Origin: Halobacillus salinarum
Lineage (GTDB): Bacteria > Bacillota > Bacilli > Bacillales > Halobacillaceae
Direction of reading: 5' to 3'
DNA length: 64,000 bases
Assembly: GCF_022919095.1 (NCBI RefSeq)
Contig: NZ_CP095073.1
Span: 3,100,001-3,164,000, forward strand
In this document: positions 55,268-64,000 of the stretch, one piece after another
How the letters are laid out: every line of letters starts with the position of its first letter
How positions within the stretch are numbered: position 1 is the first letter of the stretch
The notes under the pieces: model-generated
What the model was told of the DNA's origin: nothing
The model's database searches: none
What the model saw: the letters and a program-made list of their open reading frames with translations, nothing else
Program-made: the position numbers and the translations under genes

Positions 55268-55627
55268 TTAGCGAGGAAGAATTCCCATAGGTAGAAACCC
55301 AAACCCTAGAATTAAAGCAATGGCGACAGCAATAATAAACTGTGTCCACCAGATTCCTGCAGGCTTGTGTTTGTATGTTTTTACTGCTGCCATCTCCATT
55401 GATGCGATAGCCCACAGTCCTGCGAGTAATTTAATAATAACGAGGGGTCCGTAACTTGCATAAGAAGCAAATAACGATCCCCCAGAATAAAGAATCAATA
55501 GATAATCCAGTCGTAAAATCATCTGGGTGATTTTTGCTCCTTTTTCATTTCCTTTTTTCGCTAAAGAAACGACAATGGCAAGCAAAATAAAAGCAAGTAC
55601 CCATGAGGTAATATGTAAATGTGCCAA
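55268..55627 (-). CDS. yisL: UPF0344 membrane protein YisL
   Basis: The 119-residue protein has four membrane helices. It begins MAHLHITSWVLAFILL and contains GAKITQMILRLDYLLIL. It matches YisL (UPF0344; 118 residues) in length and place. The start is a TTG at 55627, eight bases after GGGAGG. Upstream ATGs at 55648 and 55666 would place this ribosome binding site inside the gene. The function is unknown. Confidence 0.85.
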   Translation of the reverse strand: MAHLHITSWVLAFILLAIVVSLAKKGNEKGAKITQMILRLDYLLILYSGGSLFASYASYGPLVIIKLLAGLWAIASMEMAAVKTYKHKPAGIWWTQFIIAVAIALILGFGFLPMGILPR

Positions 55628-55784
55628 GATGTATTCCTCCCTTTCCATTTTCCCTAATAATATCATGATTTCGACCTGTAATCCTATTATAATGAAAGCT
55701 TCACAAATATTTCACTTGTAAGAAAATTCGCTCTAAACCTGTTATAATGAGGAAAGATGTTTCAAATGAAATTGGAGGGATATC

Positions 55785-56976
55785 ATGTCAGGTATTAGTC
55801 AGCAAATCATCGACCAAACACAAGAATATGGAGCAAAAAATTATCATCCACTGCCAATAGTCGTCACGAAGGCAGAGGGGTCTGGGTGGAAGATCCTGAA
55901 GGAAACCGTTATATGGATATGTTAAGCGCATATTCCGCCGTCAACCAAGGGCACCGCCACCCACAGATCATTCGAGCTCTTAAAGAACAAGCTGATCGTG
56001 TAACGTTGACCTCAAGAGCTTTTCACAATGACCAGCTCGGACCATGGTATGAAAAAGTATGTAAACTTACAAATAAAGAAATGGCTCTCCCTATGAATAC
56101 GGGAGCAGAAGCAGTAGAAACGGCCGTTAAAGCTACTCGTCGCTGGGTTATGATGTAAAAGGGATTGAAGAAGGGAAAGCTGAAATCATTGCCTGTGAAG
56201 GGAATTTTCACGGAAGAACGATGACAGCTGTATCCCTGTCCTCTGAAGAGGAGTACAAACGGGGATTTGGCCCAATGCTTCCAGGTATTAAAACGATCCC
56301 TTACGGCGATATCGATGCTTTGAAGGATGCAATTAACGAAAACACAGCCGGATTTTTATTAGAGCCGATCCAAGGTGAAGCTGGCATCGTTATTCCTCCA
56401 GAGGGATATCTTAAGGAAGCCTATGAGGTTTGCCGCCAGGAAAATGTGTTGTTTGTAGCAGATGAAATTCAAGCCGGGCTCGGCCGTAGTGGAAAAATGT
56501 TTGCCTGTGAATGGGAAGATGTTACTCCTGATATGACGATTCTTGGCAAGGCTCTTGGAGGCGGTGTATTTCCGATTTCCTGTGTAGTCGCGGATAAAGA
56601 GATTCTTGGTGTATTTAACCCCGGCTCCCACGGCTCAACTTTTGGAGGCAATCCATTAGCTTGCGCCGTGTCTATGGCTTCTATTGATGTTATTGAGGAA
56701 GAGAATCTCAGCCAGCGCTCTTTAGAACTTGGGGAATATATGATGAATGAGCTGAAAAGCATAACCAATCCTAAGATTAAAGAAGTTCGCGGAAAAGGGC
56801 TGTTTATTGGTGTGGAAATGACGGAGAGCGCCCGTCCCTACTGTGAGCAGCTGAAGGAAAAAGGTCTATTATGTAAAGAAACCCACGATAACGTTATTCG
56901 TTTTGCTCCTCCTCTAATTATTGAAAAAGAGGATTTGCAATGGGCCATTCAGCAAATTAAAGAAGTTTTAAGCTAA
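55785..56976 (+). pseudogene. rocD: Ornithine aminotransferase RocD, interrupted by two frameshifts
   Basis: Three frames encode one PLP enzyme of about 397 residues (start ATG at 55785 after GGAGGG). The first break is at the GGGG run 55877-55880; one extra G gives [20 protein letters not shown]. The second is at GGG 56145-56147; one extra G gives [20 protein letters not shown]. The PLP lysine lies in [14 protein letters not shown] and the Asp in [15 protein letters not shown]. It interconverts ornithine and glutamate semialdehyde in arginine and proline metabolism. A TATAAT at 55743-55748 may be its -10. Both losses are in G runs and the remaining sequence is well preserved, so the gene is probably intact. 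Confidence 0.9.
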
Positions 56977-56977
56977 G

Positions 56978-57008
56978 CAAAAGGAGACCCCCCGGTCTCC
57001 TTTTATTT
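56978..57008. terminator. Terminator between rocD and the GDYXXLXY gene
   Basis: AAAAGGAGACC and GGTCTCCTTTT pair around CCCC. It serves both convergent genes. Confidence 0.88.
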
Positions 57009-57515
57009 TTCTTCTGAAAGGGAAGCTATTTTTTTCTGTCCCCACGGTGCTATGACAATTTCCACTACCCTTTCCTCGTTAGGCTGAATTTGCGTGGCCA
57101 TGCCTTCTTCTACATAGTAACGATCCAGTCCTAGAGAAACACGGTATTCCCCGGCAAAGGAATTATGTCCTTCATATTTAGCTTTGATTACTATTTGGTC
57201 CTTCGTGGAAGCTTCGAGCTTCCGATTAGAAGCTTTCTTGAGCCGATACACACCTGATTTATCCTTTTTTAAAAGCAAATCCACCTGCTCGCCGCGGTTT
57301 GCTTCTTTATTTCCTTCCCAATATTTTTCAGGAATTTGTTCCACTTGATAGCCTAATGAAACAAAGTCTCCATAAAAAGGATCTCTTGGATCAATAGGAG
57401 TCGTCTTCAGCTTAATCGTTGTCCCAAAAGAATCCATCGCATAATAAGAAACACACATAAGAACTAAAAACAGCACTTGTAACCCTACAAATACATAAAA
57501 GACTATTTTTTTCAT
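57003..57515 (-). CDS. GDYXXLXY-domain protein
   Basis: The 170-residue protein has an N-terminal membrane helix (about 5-27) and an extracytoplasmic region with the family motif DPRDPFYGDFVSLGY (about 42-56). Members usually accompany a DUF2157 membrane protein, as here. It overlaps that gene by 4 bases (ATGA). The function is unknown; both are probably part of one membrane complex. Confidence 0.82.
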   Translation of the reverse strand: MKKIVFYVFVGLQVLFLVLMCVSYYAMDSFGTTIKLKTTPIDPRDPFYGDFVSLGYQVEQIPEKYWEGNKEANRGEQVDLLLKKDKSGVYRLKKASNRKLEASTKDQIVIKAKYEGHNSFAGEYRVSLGLDRYYVEEGMATQIQPNEERVVEIVIAPWGQKKIASLSEEK

Positions 57516-58711
57516 TCCACGGTGCCTCCTTTAATTAAATTCCTTCTTTTCCTTTCAAGAAGAAAACTCAGCAGGAATAACAGGACGCCTCCGATAAAAA
57601 AGAACAGCGACCGGCTCATGAAATCCCAGGCCAGCTGAAAATAAGCCATTAGCGTGGTTACAAGAAAAGCAGCTGTTCCTTTATTTACCCAGCGGCTGAT
57701 TTCTTGTTTGTATCCTGCCACAAGCCACCCTAGAGAATAAAGAAACAAGAGCACTAAAGACAGCATATCGCCAAATTCAAACCGAAAGACAGGGACAAAT
57801 AAAATCAAGTCAATCCAATACACATTCACGGGGCTCATCGCCGATCTAATGACAGCAAAAACAAATAACACTGCCCAAACGATAAAAAAGAAAAAGGAAT
57901 ATTCAATGCTGTCAAATATATAATCACTGGATAAAAAGAAGACCTGTAAGGCATTCAACACAATTAAGGCAATGACACTGACCATGTTAAAGATGCGATA
58001 TCTGCCTTTTCCCTTTACCAAATCATCAGTTAAATAAAGAACAAGAAAATAAACGATCAGCCAATAATAAGGAAACTCTTCACTAAAGACGAGGACAAGT
58101 GCTTGTATAGAAAAACTTAAGGCAAACCCTAAAGACAGCCAATCGTCTTTACATCGATACGCAATCATACCTATTCCAAAAAGAAACAATATCCCAATCC
58201 AGATGTCGAAGCTTTGAAATACAATTCCGCTATAGATTTGGCCGATGGTCATGATACTGACTGTGGAAATAAAAAACAGTTTTTCTTGATACACCAAATA
58301 AAGACAGAAAGATGCTGACGACCAAATAAAAAAAGGAAAAGCGCTAAATGCTTGGTAATGATACATTTGCCCTGTCAGAAAAATGCCTGCACCAAAAATG
58401 AGCATCGCAATCAATAAAAAACTCCGGCCAAGGTTCTTTGACCCTTTTTCAAAAAGGATATGGCCCATGATATAAAATAAAGTCATGGAAAGAACGATAA
58501 TCCCCATTCGTCCGAGTTGAGGAATAGCCGACCAGTTGGAAGCAATAAATGTTAAAAAGCCAAGTCCAATAAAAATGGCAGCAAAAGTCAGCAGAAATGA
58601 TCGAGCGGGCTTTTTTTCATATCTGTCAATTATTTTTTGCCTTTGTTCCTCTGTGATAATGGAATCTTCAACCCACCGTCTGCTTTCTTTATCTATTTGG
58701 TCTCTATACAA
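57512..58711 (-). CDS. DUF2157 polytopic membrane protein
   Basis: The 399-residue protein has a soluble N-terminus of about 35 residues with ITEEQRQKIIDRYE, typical of DUF2157, and about 12 membrane helices. It starts with TTG at 58711, about 7 bases after AAAGGGGGG. It is coupled to the GDYXXLXY gene downstream and lies 17 bases after the DUF418 gene. The function is unknown. Confidence 0.82.
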   Translation of the reverse strand: MYRDQIDKESRRWVEDSIITEEQRQKIIDRYEKKPARSFLLTFAAIFIGLGFLTFIASNWSAIPQLGRMGIIVLSMTLFYIMGHILFEKGSKNLGRSFLLIAMLIFGAGIFLTGQMYHYQAFSAFPFFIWSSASFCLYLVYQEKLFFISTVSIMTIGQIYSGIVFQSFDIWIGILFLFGIGMIAYRCKDDWLSLGFALSFSIQALVLVFSEEFPYYWLIVYFLVLYLTDDLVKGKGRYRIFNMVSVIALIVLNALQVFFLSSDYIFDSIEYSFFFFIVWAVLFVFAVIRSAMSPVNVYWIDLILFVPVFRFEFGDMLSLVLLFLYSLGWLVAGYKQEISRWVNKGTAAFLVTTLMAYFQLAWDFMSRSLFFFIGGVLLFLLSFLLERKRRNLIKGGTVE

Positions 58712-58728
58712 GCGGATCCCCCCTTTAA

Positions 58729-59919
58729 TTAATAGGATGTTTCTGTTTGTTTGCGCTTCATCGGCTGCTTCTTATTATATGTTAATGATCTCCACAGCCA
58801 TTCAAGCGGACCGTACTTATACTTTCTTAGCCATTGCTTGCTCAAGAAGATTTGAAGAGCATAAACAGCAGTTACTAAAAGAAAACTTTCCAGCGGAGAC
58901 ACTTGAGCATACCAGCCCAAACCCACAGAGTAAAATAGGAAAAAACATAAAAGAGATTGAAAAATGTAATTAGATAAGGACATTCTCCCAACCCATGTCA
59001 AAGGAAAAATCACCTTTGCACCAACACGGGTTTGGAATAATAAAGTAATAGATAACACGTAAAAAACTGCTGATGCAGATCCCCCTATGCCGTCCTGCAA
59101 AAGCTGCGTCCATTCGGGACTGCCGATCAAGTAGGGGCCAGCTTTGAAAAGAATAAAGAGAACACCAGTGATTCCCCACCATTTTTTTATGGAGGCCATA
59201 TAGTTAAGAGGTTCATGGAGCCATCTTTTTCTCGCAATCACCATGCCAAACAAAAACATGGGGATAAGGCTGCAGGCCAAAAAAGGAATGACCGATGGAG
59301 CGTTGGAATAAAGCCAGTCGTTCAAGTTCTGTTCCCAAATGTCAGTTATCGTTCCCTGTCCATAATTTTGTTTTGCCTGAGAAATTGCAAATTGATTTAT
59401 CGTTCCAAGCCGGCTGCGGGCATTGTAATAAAGCAGGGTCAAAGGAACAATATATACGATCAGCATTCCAAAAGCCCAGCTTAATAACACCCGATTGCTG
59501 GCGTAGAAAAAAGCCAATAACACAAATCCTAATATTCCGTATGTTAATAATATATCACCATGCCATATAAAGAACGCATGGATAATACCAAAACAGGTAA
59601 GGACACCTAACCTGCGCAAAATGACTGCTATGACCTTTGCTCCTTTCTCAGCAACGCGGTCTTTCATCATCTGCAATCCAAAACCAAACATAAATGAAAA
59701 TAGGGTGTAGAAACTTGCCTGAAAAAAAATATCAATAACAGCTTGTACGGTATGGCTTACGTTTGAAGACCAAAACACCGCCTCTCCACCGTACATAAAA
59801 TAAGGAGCATTGAAGGCTGGAACGTTCACCATAAAGATGCCAAGGATGGCCAATCCTCTGGCGGCATCAACCCAGCTTAACCGGTCCGTTTCCGTTAACG
59901 GGGATACTTCCATATTCAT
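58729..59919 (-). CDS. DUF418 (YeiB-like) membrane protein
   Basis: The 396-residue protein starts with DAARGLAILGIFMVN (about residues 17-31), the family signature. It has about 10 helices and the C-terminal DUF418 block WVGRMSLSNYIFQSLLCFFLF with GPLEWLWRSLTY. A transport or acyltransferase-like role has been suggested for the family, but the function is unproven. It heads a three-gene operon with DUF2157 and GDYXXLXY. GAGGAGG precedes the ATG. Confidence 0.87.
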   Translation of the reverse strand: MNMEVSPLTETDRLSWVDAARGLAILGIFMVNVPAFNAPYFMYGGEAVFWSSNVSHTVQAVIDIFFQASFYTLFSFMFGFGLQMMKDRVAEKGAKVIAVILRRLGVLTCFGIIHAFFIWHGDILLTYGILGFVLLAFFYASNRVLLSWAFGMLIVYIVPLTLLYYNARSRLGTINQFAISQAKQNYGQGTITDIWEQNLNDWLYSNAPSVIPFLACSLIPMFLFGMVIARKRWLHEPLNYMASIKKWWGITGVLFILFKAGPYLIGSPEWTQLLQDGIGGSASAVFYVLSITLLFQTRVGAKVIFPLTWVGRMSLSNYIFQSLLCFFLFYSVGLGWYAQVSPLESFLLVTAVYALQIFLSKQWLRKYKYGPLEWLWRSLTYNKKQPMKRKQTETSY

Positions 59920-60004
59920 CTGGATTCCTCCTCTGCTCTTATTTTACTTTTAATAAGATATTTAGACAATCTTATCACATAAGATAAAGAAAGGAGTATG
60001 AATA

Positions 60005-60223
60005 ATGCCAGCAAAAGTAGGAGCAGTAAAAGTTGTAGCCATCTCCTCTTCCAGCATTTTTAACATAGGGGATGTATATAACATGTCCCCTTCTGCAATG
60101 GTTAAGACATTTGCTGGTGGCGGCTCCTTTAATACAGGGAACGGCATAAGGATAAATCTGAATAATTCCACTACGTATGTCAATGACAATGAAGCAATTG
60201 ACCAGTCCTTTATTAATTCTTAG
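60005..60223 (+). CDS. gerPA: Spore germination protein GerPA
   Basis: The 72-residue protein begins MPAKVGAVKVVAISSSSIFN and contains GDVYNMSPSAMVKTFAGGGSFNTGN. It is similar to GerPF at the end of the operon. GerP proteins are made in the mother cell and let germinants pass the spore coat. AAGGAG lies 8 bases before the ATG. It is the first of six genes. Confidence 0.93.
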   Translation: MPAKVGAVKVVAISSSSIFNIGDVYNMSPSAMVKTFAGGGSFNTGNGIRINLNNSTTYVNDNEAIDQSFINS

Positions 60224-60236
60224 GAGGTGGAGTTTC

Positions 60237-60464
60237 ATGAGTCTGACCGTCCATCAATCGATTTGCATTCATGTGTTAAGAATAGGAACCATTGCCAATT
60301 CATCTATAGTCCAAATAGGAAGCTCCGGTGTAATACAAGGGAAAGCCGACCTTTATAATACAGGGGAATACACCAAGCCGGGGGAAGAAGCAGAGCCTGT
60401 TGCAGGTGAAGTGAGTATTCCAGAGCAGGAAGCTCTTCCGCTTGTCCCACTTTCTTTGTCCTAG
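60237..60464 (+). CDS. gerPB: Spore germination protein GerPB
   Basis: The 75-residue protein begins MSLTVHQSICIHVLRIGTIA and ends in an acidic, Pro/Glu-rich tail. The start at 60237 follows AGGAGGTGG by 6 bases; the longer frame from 60177 lies inside gerPA. It is part of the gerP permeability system. Confidence 0.9.
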   Translation: MSLTVHQSICIHVLRIGTIANSSIVQIGSSGVIQGKADLYNTGEYTKPGEEAEPVAGEVSIPEQEALPLVPLSLS

Positions 60465-60516
60465 TCAAATCTCCCACATCTTTAGCATAGGCTATGGATA
60501 GGGGGGGTGAACGTAA

Positions 60517-61053
60517 TTGAGCTACTATCAGCCATGGCAGGCGTGGTTTCAGCAGATGATGCAATATATGCAGAAACAACAGGAAATGATTGATCAGCTC
60601 ACCGATAAGGTTGAACAGCTTCAATCAAACGAAAAGCCGCAGACCGTCATTGAAAAAATTGAATATCATTTTGATCAGCTTAAAATTGAAACGTTGGAAG
60701 GTACCTTGCAAATTGGCTTAACCCCTAATGGTTCGGATTATTCCGAGCTTGGTGAATTGTATTCTAACAACCACACTGCTCAAGCACCGATACAGCATAC
60801 CCTGCAGGATTATATGACGACTGACATTCCTCAATGGATGGACCGTTACGTAAAGGACCATGATGTTTCAATCAGTGACACACATAAGGAACAAATAATA
60901 AATGATGTGAGGAAGCAGCTTCCTCAAAGAGTCCAGCATTATCAACAGGAATATCCTGATTTAGATGAAACCACCATGCTTCACCGTATCCAAGAAGAGG
61001 TCAGGCATTCCCTCGGGCAATATTTGAATTCTTATGAAGGAGATGGAAAGTGA
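60517..61053 (+). CDS. gerPC: Spore germination protein GerPC
   Basis: The 178-residue protein starts MSYYQPWQAWFQQMMQYMQK and has a coiled-coil segment (about 15-45), then the conserved block IEYHFDQLKIETLEGTLQIG. The C-terminal part is charged and helical. GerPC is the largest GerP protein and forms trimers in Bacillus. Translation starts at TTG (60517) after AGGGGGGGTG. Confidence 0.9.
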   Translation: MSYYQPWQAWFQQMMQYMQKQQEMIDQLTDKVEQLQSNEKPQTVIEKIEYHFDQLKIETLEGTLQIGLTPNGSDYSELGELYSNNHTAQAPIQHTLQDYMTTDIPQWMDRYVKDHDVSISDTHKEQIINDVRKQLPQRVQHYQQEYPDLDETTMLHRIQEEVRHSLGQYLNSYEGDGK

Positions 61054-61259
61054 TGAACCACGTTGTTTATAATTACGGACTTCATGTAGGAAGAATTCAA
61101 GTGAGAGGTGTAACTACATCCTCTGTCTTTCTAATAGGCGATAACAAAACGATACGTACCAATTCTTTTTTTGATACGCCTCCTGAGTCTTTAATCGTTG
61201 GAAGCTTTGTTCCTCTTGAGGAGGAAGCAGCCTTCGAAGCTGTAGACGAATATGAGTGA
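61053..61259 (+). CDS. gerPD: Spore germination protein GerPD
   Basis: The 68-residue protein has the GerPD core VGRIQVRGVTTSSVFLIGD and FDTPPESLIVGSFVPL. It overlaps gerPC by one base. A GTG at 61050 is an alternative start, and both fit the AAGGAG at 61037-61042. It ends inside gerPE (8-base overlap). Confidence 0.88.
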   Translation: MNHVVYNYGLHVGRIQVRGVTTSSVFLIGDNKTIRTNSFFDTPPESLIVGSFVPLEEEAAFEAVDEYE

Positions 61260-61628
61260 ACGAGTCGTCTACTCCAATTGTATTGACGTTATTTCCACAC
61301 TCATTAGTTCTGGGGTATTGATAGGAGATTTATATCGTTTTGCTCCTTTATCCCGAGTTATTGCCGTGCAAAAAGAAGGACCAAGGTTTACTAAGGAACG
61401 AGTGAGATTTGAAGACTATTCTCTTTTTACTCGGGAGGCCCCCCTCCTCTGCCCCCGCTGGATGTTGAAAGTTTTCATTACCATAATGCTCCTATAATTG
61501 TAGATGAAGTGTGTGTGACCGCCGTTTCCACTGCTTCTCTGCTTCAGGTAGGCGGAACTGAGCATATCGATGCTGAGGCAAGAGTTAAACATTTCCGTAT
61601 TCTTCAAGAAGATGAACAGGAGGACTAA
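61252..61628 (+). pseudogene. gerPE: Spore germination protein GerPE, interrupted by one frameshift
   Basis: The first part (MSERVVYSNCIDVISTLISS) runs to a stop at 61497 in a frame lost at the CCCCCC run 61439-61444. Adding one C gives REAPPPLPPLDVESFHYHNA and then IIVDEVCVTAVSTASLLQVG to the TAA at 61626-61628, about 125 residues (B. subtilis GerPE about 126). All other gerP genes are intact, so this is probably a missing base rather than a lost gene. Confidence 0.85.
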
Positions 61629-61672
61629 TCTTCGCATAGTTTAAACCATACGAATAAAAGGAGGCTGTTTTC

Positions 61673-61891
61673 ATGCCATCTCTTGTAGGTGCGGTCAGTA
61701 TAAACAGTGTAGGAGGAGGCGTTGTCAACTTCGGGGATGGATTTTATTTGTCACCCAAGAGTACTTCGAAGACAAGTGCCGGTTCAGGTGCGCTTAATAC
61801 CGGGAACTTTATATGTACAAATAACGGGCTTAGTTCAACGAATCCGATTGACCCGGATGTTAACGATCAAAATGTTACTGCAAACGCATAA
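61673..61891 (+). CDS. gerPF: Spore germination protein GerPF
   Basis: The 72-residue protein (MPSLVGAVSINSVGGGVVNF) has the GDGFYLSPKSTSKTSAGSGALNTG pattern shared with GerPA, which suggests an old duplication. AAAGGAGG precedes the ATG. It ends the gerP operon and is followed by a strong terminator. Confidence 0.93.
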   Translation: MPSLVGAVSINSVGGGVVNFGDGFYLSPKSTSKTSAGSGALNTGNFICTNNGLSSTNPIDPDVNDQNVTANA

Positions 61892-61892
61892 A

Positions 61893-61928
61893 AGAAGGGG
61901 TAGAACTCATAACGTCCTGCCCCTTCTC
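61893..61928. terminator. Terminator of the gerP operon
   Basis: AGAAGGGGTAG and CTGCCCCTTCT pair (one mismatch), followed by TTTTTT. The opposing HNH gene ends just beyond. Confidence 0.85.
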
Positions 61929-61932
61929 TTTT

Positions 61933-62214
61933 TTATGATCTTCGTTTGGATTTTTTCGTAGGAACACTTTTTCCTGGATCCTGCTTTTTTATCCAGTGAA
62001 GAAACTTTTTCACATCAGGATGGTCCGCAAGCCTTGCAGTGGTATGATAAAAACCAGCTAATTCAATATTGGTAAATATTAAATGAATCTGTCTGTGACA
62101 ATCACTGCAAAGCATGACTGTTGGCTCGTTCACACCGCCGTATTGTTTCGGAACTAAGTGGTGCTCGGTTACTTTGCGGGAAAACCGATGGCATAACTCA
62201 CATTCCCCCTCCAT
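61933..62214 (-). CDS. yisB: HNH-type protein YisB
   Basis: The 93-residue protein starts MEGECELCHRFSRKVTEHHL. It has two zinc-knuckle pairs (CELC and CSDC) and the HH...H pattern of HNH nucleases. A basic tail follows. It may act on DNA, perhaps with AddAB, whose gene it follows, but no activity is shown. The ATG at 62214 lies 7 bases after GGAGGTGG. It overlaps addA by 17 bases. The gene order addA-yisB-gerP is as in B. subtilis. Confidence 0.85.
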   Translation of the reverse strand: MEGECELCHRFSRKVTEHHLVPKQYGGVNEPTVMLCSDCHRQIHLIFTNIELAGFYHTTARLADHPDVKKFLHWIKKQDPGKSVPTKKSKRRS

Positions 62215-64000
62215 TATGTTCCACCTCCACAATAAACGGTCCGTCAAAGAAGTATAAACAAGCCCGCTGAACAGGTTCTTTCCAAATCTTTTCCAGAGCT
62301 GTAGCGTATAGACCTACTTGGGTACGGTAACGCGCACTTAACTCATCAGCATCTACTGAGGTACCCGCGAGTTTATCTGTTTTGTAGTCAAGCAGCAGCC
62401 ATCCGTCCTGGTAAGGAATCAGCGCATCGATAACTCCTTGAATAAATACTTGTTCTTTGCTGGCTTCCTCCTCCCATTCCGAATACACGTCTTGAGCAGG
62501 CAGGACAAGGCTGAAAGGCACCTCCCTTTCTACGAAGGCAGCTTCAATTGCCAGTTTACCTACGGAAGATTGAAAGAAAGCAGCAACCGCTTCCGTATTA
62601 ATTACATCCGCTTCTTCCCTTCTTAGTATCTCCTTTAATACCAGGTGTTCTACAAATTCTTCTACTTCCTGATTAGAATAGGCATGAGTAAAAGGAATGT
62701 GCTGCATGACTGCATGCAGAGCGCTCCCCTTTTCAGCAGCGGTCAGTTGCATCTGCTCCTGCATAAACCTTGGCCTTTTGATAATAGGGGCCTGATAGGG
62801 AACTAGCAGCTGATCACTTGAATACTCATCTTTCGCCTCACGCTGCCTTTTAATTTCCGTCACCGTTTGCTTGGCACGAGAAAAAGCCGCTTGTCGATAA
62901 GGGTATTGATAATTCAAACGCTGGATAATTTCTGAATGATTCTCCTGAGTTGTTACCTTTTCCCAATGATTTACTGCCTCTTTCAGTTCTTCATCCCGCA
63001 CCTTTTCCATTTCAGTAAGGGCAGCATACTCTTGACCATGAGCGATTCTTATCTTCCATTCCGATGCATCAGTGATAACCTCCTCTTTCGTCCGGACCTC
63101 TACATCGCCTCGTAAGCTGCCGGCGTGAGAATGCCTGACTAACGCAGGACCGACCCAATCCAAATAGGAAGTTGCTTCTAAGCGGTCATGCGGAGGAAGA
63201 ACCCAATTCGGCCAGTCCGCGAAACCTCGCCATTTCTCCTGCTTCTTTTCAAATGAAGGCACATTGCCTACCATAACGAGTTTCTCCTTAGCCCTCGTTA
63301 AGGCCACATATAAGACACGCATTTCTTCAGCTAATAGTTCTCTTTTCTTCACTTGTTTAATAGCCTGATAAGCCAGGGTAGGAAACATGATGCGTTTTTC
63401 CGGATCAATGTAGCGTGTTCCAATCCCGTAATCTTTATGAAGGAGATAACGTTCTTTTAAATCCATCATATTGAACTGCTTATCGATGGCACCCAGGATG
63501 ACCACAGGAAACTCCAGGCCTTTACTTTTATGGATTGTCATAATCCTGACCACATCCTCCTGTTCTCCCAGGGCGCGTGCTGCTCCCAAATCGTCCCCTC
63601 GTTCTTCCATTCTTTCGATGAATCTTAGAAACCGGAACAAGCCTCTGAATGATGTAGTTTCATATGAACGGGCCCGGTCGTATAACGCTCTAAGGTTCGC
63701 TTGCCGCTGTCTCCCCCCTGGCATACCTCCGACAAAATCGTAATACCCTGTAGCCCGGTAAATCTGCCAGATGAGTTCAGATAAGGCTCCTTGACGCGCT
63801 TTTTCACGAAAACCATTGAGAAGGTTTATGAAATTTCTCACTTTGTTTTCAAGCTCTTCTGTTCCAGTATAATGAGTTACTGCCTCATAGAAGCTTGCTC
63901 TCTTATCCGTAAGACGAAGCTGCGTGAGTTCTTCCTCGTCTAGCCCTACAATCGGAGAGCGTAGAACAGATGCTAAAGGGATGTCCTGTTTAGGGTTGTC
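62198..64000 (-). CDS. addA: ATP-dependent helicase/nuclease subunit A AddA, 5' part outside window
   Basis: The frame is open from the window edge to the stop at 62198, giving the C-terminal 600 residues of a protein that is normally about 1,230. It has helicase motif V (IMTIHKSKGLEFPVVILG) and motif VI (EEMRVLYVALTRAKEKLVMV). The RecB-type nuclease domain follows, with GVIDALIPYQDGWLLLDYKTDKL; the two Asp and Lys bind the metal. AddAB processes double-strand ends for RecA. The last codons overlap yisB, and the ribosome binding site of yisB lies inside this gene. Confidence 0.95.
   Translation of the reverse strand, partial: DNPKQDIPLASVLRSPIVGLDEEELTQLRLTDKRASFYEAVTHYTGTEELENKVRNFINLLNGFREKARQGALSELIWQIYRATGYYDFVGGMPGGRQRQANLRALYDRARSYETTSFRGLFRFLRFIERMEERGDDLGAARALGEQEDVVRIMTIHKSKGLEFPVVILGAIDKQFNMMDLKERYLLHKDYGIGTRYIDPEKRIMFPTLAYQAIKQVKKRELLAEEMRVLYVALTRAKEKLVMVGNVPSFEKKQEKWRGFADWPNWVLPPHDRLEATSYLDWVGPALVRHSHAGSLRGDVEVRTKEEVITDASEWKIRIAHGQEYAALTEMEKVRDEELKEAVNHWEKVTTQENHSEIIQRLNYQYPYRQAAFSRAKQTVTEIKRQREAKDEYSSDQLLVPYQAPIIKRPRFMQEQMQLTAAEKGSALHAVMQHIPFTHAYSNQEVEEFVEHLVLKEILRREEADVINTEAVAAFFQSSVGKLAIEAAFVEREVPFSLVLPAQDVYSEWEEEASKEQVFIQGVIDALIPYQDGWLLLDYKTDKLAGTSVDADELSARYRTQVGLYATALEKIWKEPVQRACLYFFDGPFIVEVEHNGGGM

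Noticed and set aside
59966-59996. CATAAGATA just before gerPA looks like a sigma-K -10 element
   Set aside because: No AC lies 16-17 bases upstream, and the start of transcription would fall within the AAGGAG ribosome binding site of gerPA, so it is a poor promoter candidate.
60517-60560. G7 run before gerPC as another lost-base site
   Set aside because: It lies upstream of the start codon, does not affect the frame, and works as a ribosome binding site.
62714-64000. addA looks as if it started at a GTG near 63841
   Set aside because: The frame continues without a stop to the window edge and matches AddA upstream, so the gene is cut by the window, not short.

Overview
The window is chromosomal DNA from a low-GC, endospore-forming member of the Bacillaceae. 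Spore coat genes (cotZ, cotO), the germination operon gerPA-F, asnO, prpE, spx, mecA and coiA all point that way. Gene order follows the Bacillus subtilis yis/yit and yja/yjb blocks closely. Many soluble proteins are acidic, for example the MecA linker and the oligopeptide-binding protein, which would suit a halophile such as Halobacillus or a relative. That genus guess is an inference. There are no rRNA, tRNA, prophage, CRISPR or intact insertion sequences.

Layout. 1-2.7 kb: divergent spore coat genes with sigma-K-like promoters, cotO, and an EAL-domain gene. 2.7-10.2 kb: fabI with a FapR operator, a CPA2 antiporter, mgtE, prpE, a pseudouridine synthase, NAD kinase and the small alarmone synthetase relQ. 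10.4-18.8 kb: yjbK, yjbI, yjbH, pepF, coiA, mecA, a TerC protein, spx and yjbC. 18.9-26.2 kb: a secreted glycoside-hydrolase-like protein and the oppABCDF peptide importer. 26.6-35.1 kb: trpS with a T-box, yjbA, an LCP ligase, fabHA-fabF with a second FapR site, med and small genes. 35.3-40.1 kb: uppP, moaD/moaE/mobB, yitW, yitV, yitU and two tiny genes. 41.2-44.7 kb: a phosphonate-type ABC importer. 45-49.6 kb: hypothetical proteins, an Nfu-N protein, a BsuPI/Gmad2 lipoprotein, yitT and a DegV protein. 49.6-55 kb: a DUF4349 lipoprotein, an SDR, a membrane-anchored GH13 pseudoenzyme and asnO. 55-64 kb: a putative small RNA, yisL, rocD, a DUF2157/GDYXXLXY/DUF418 membrane cluster, gerPA-F, an HNH gene and the 3' part of addA.

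How the genes work together. Fatty-acid initiation, elongation and reduction (fabHA, fabF, fabI) appear co-regulated by FapR. The Spx circuit is present as Spx plus its adaptor YjbH. Competence and proteolysis control (mecA, med, coiA) is preserved, but comZ is missing beside med. Two ABC importers (opp, phn) each carry a hairpin after the binding-protein gene, which would let that subunit be made in excess.

Two observations stand out. First, the asnO-yisL gap holds a strong Fur box over a sigma-A-like promoter, followed by a structured, C-rich stretch of about 108 nt ending in a perfect terminator. This looks like an iron-repressed small RNA. Second, six genes carry eight single-base losses, all explained by one missing base in a G or C run. 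This looks like a sequencing or assembly artefact rather than real gene decay, so these genes should be treated as probably intact in the organism.
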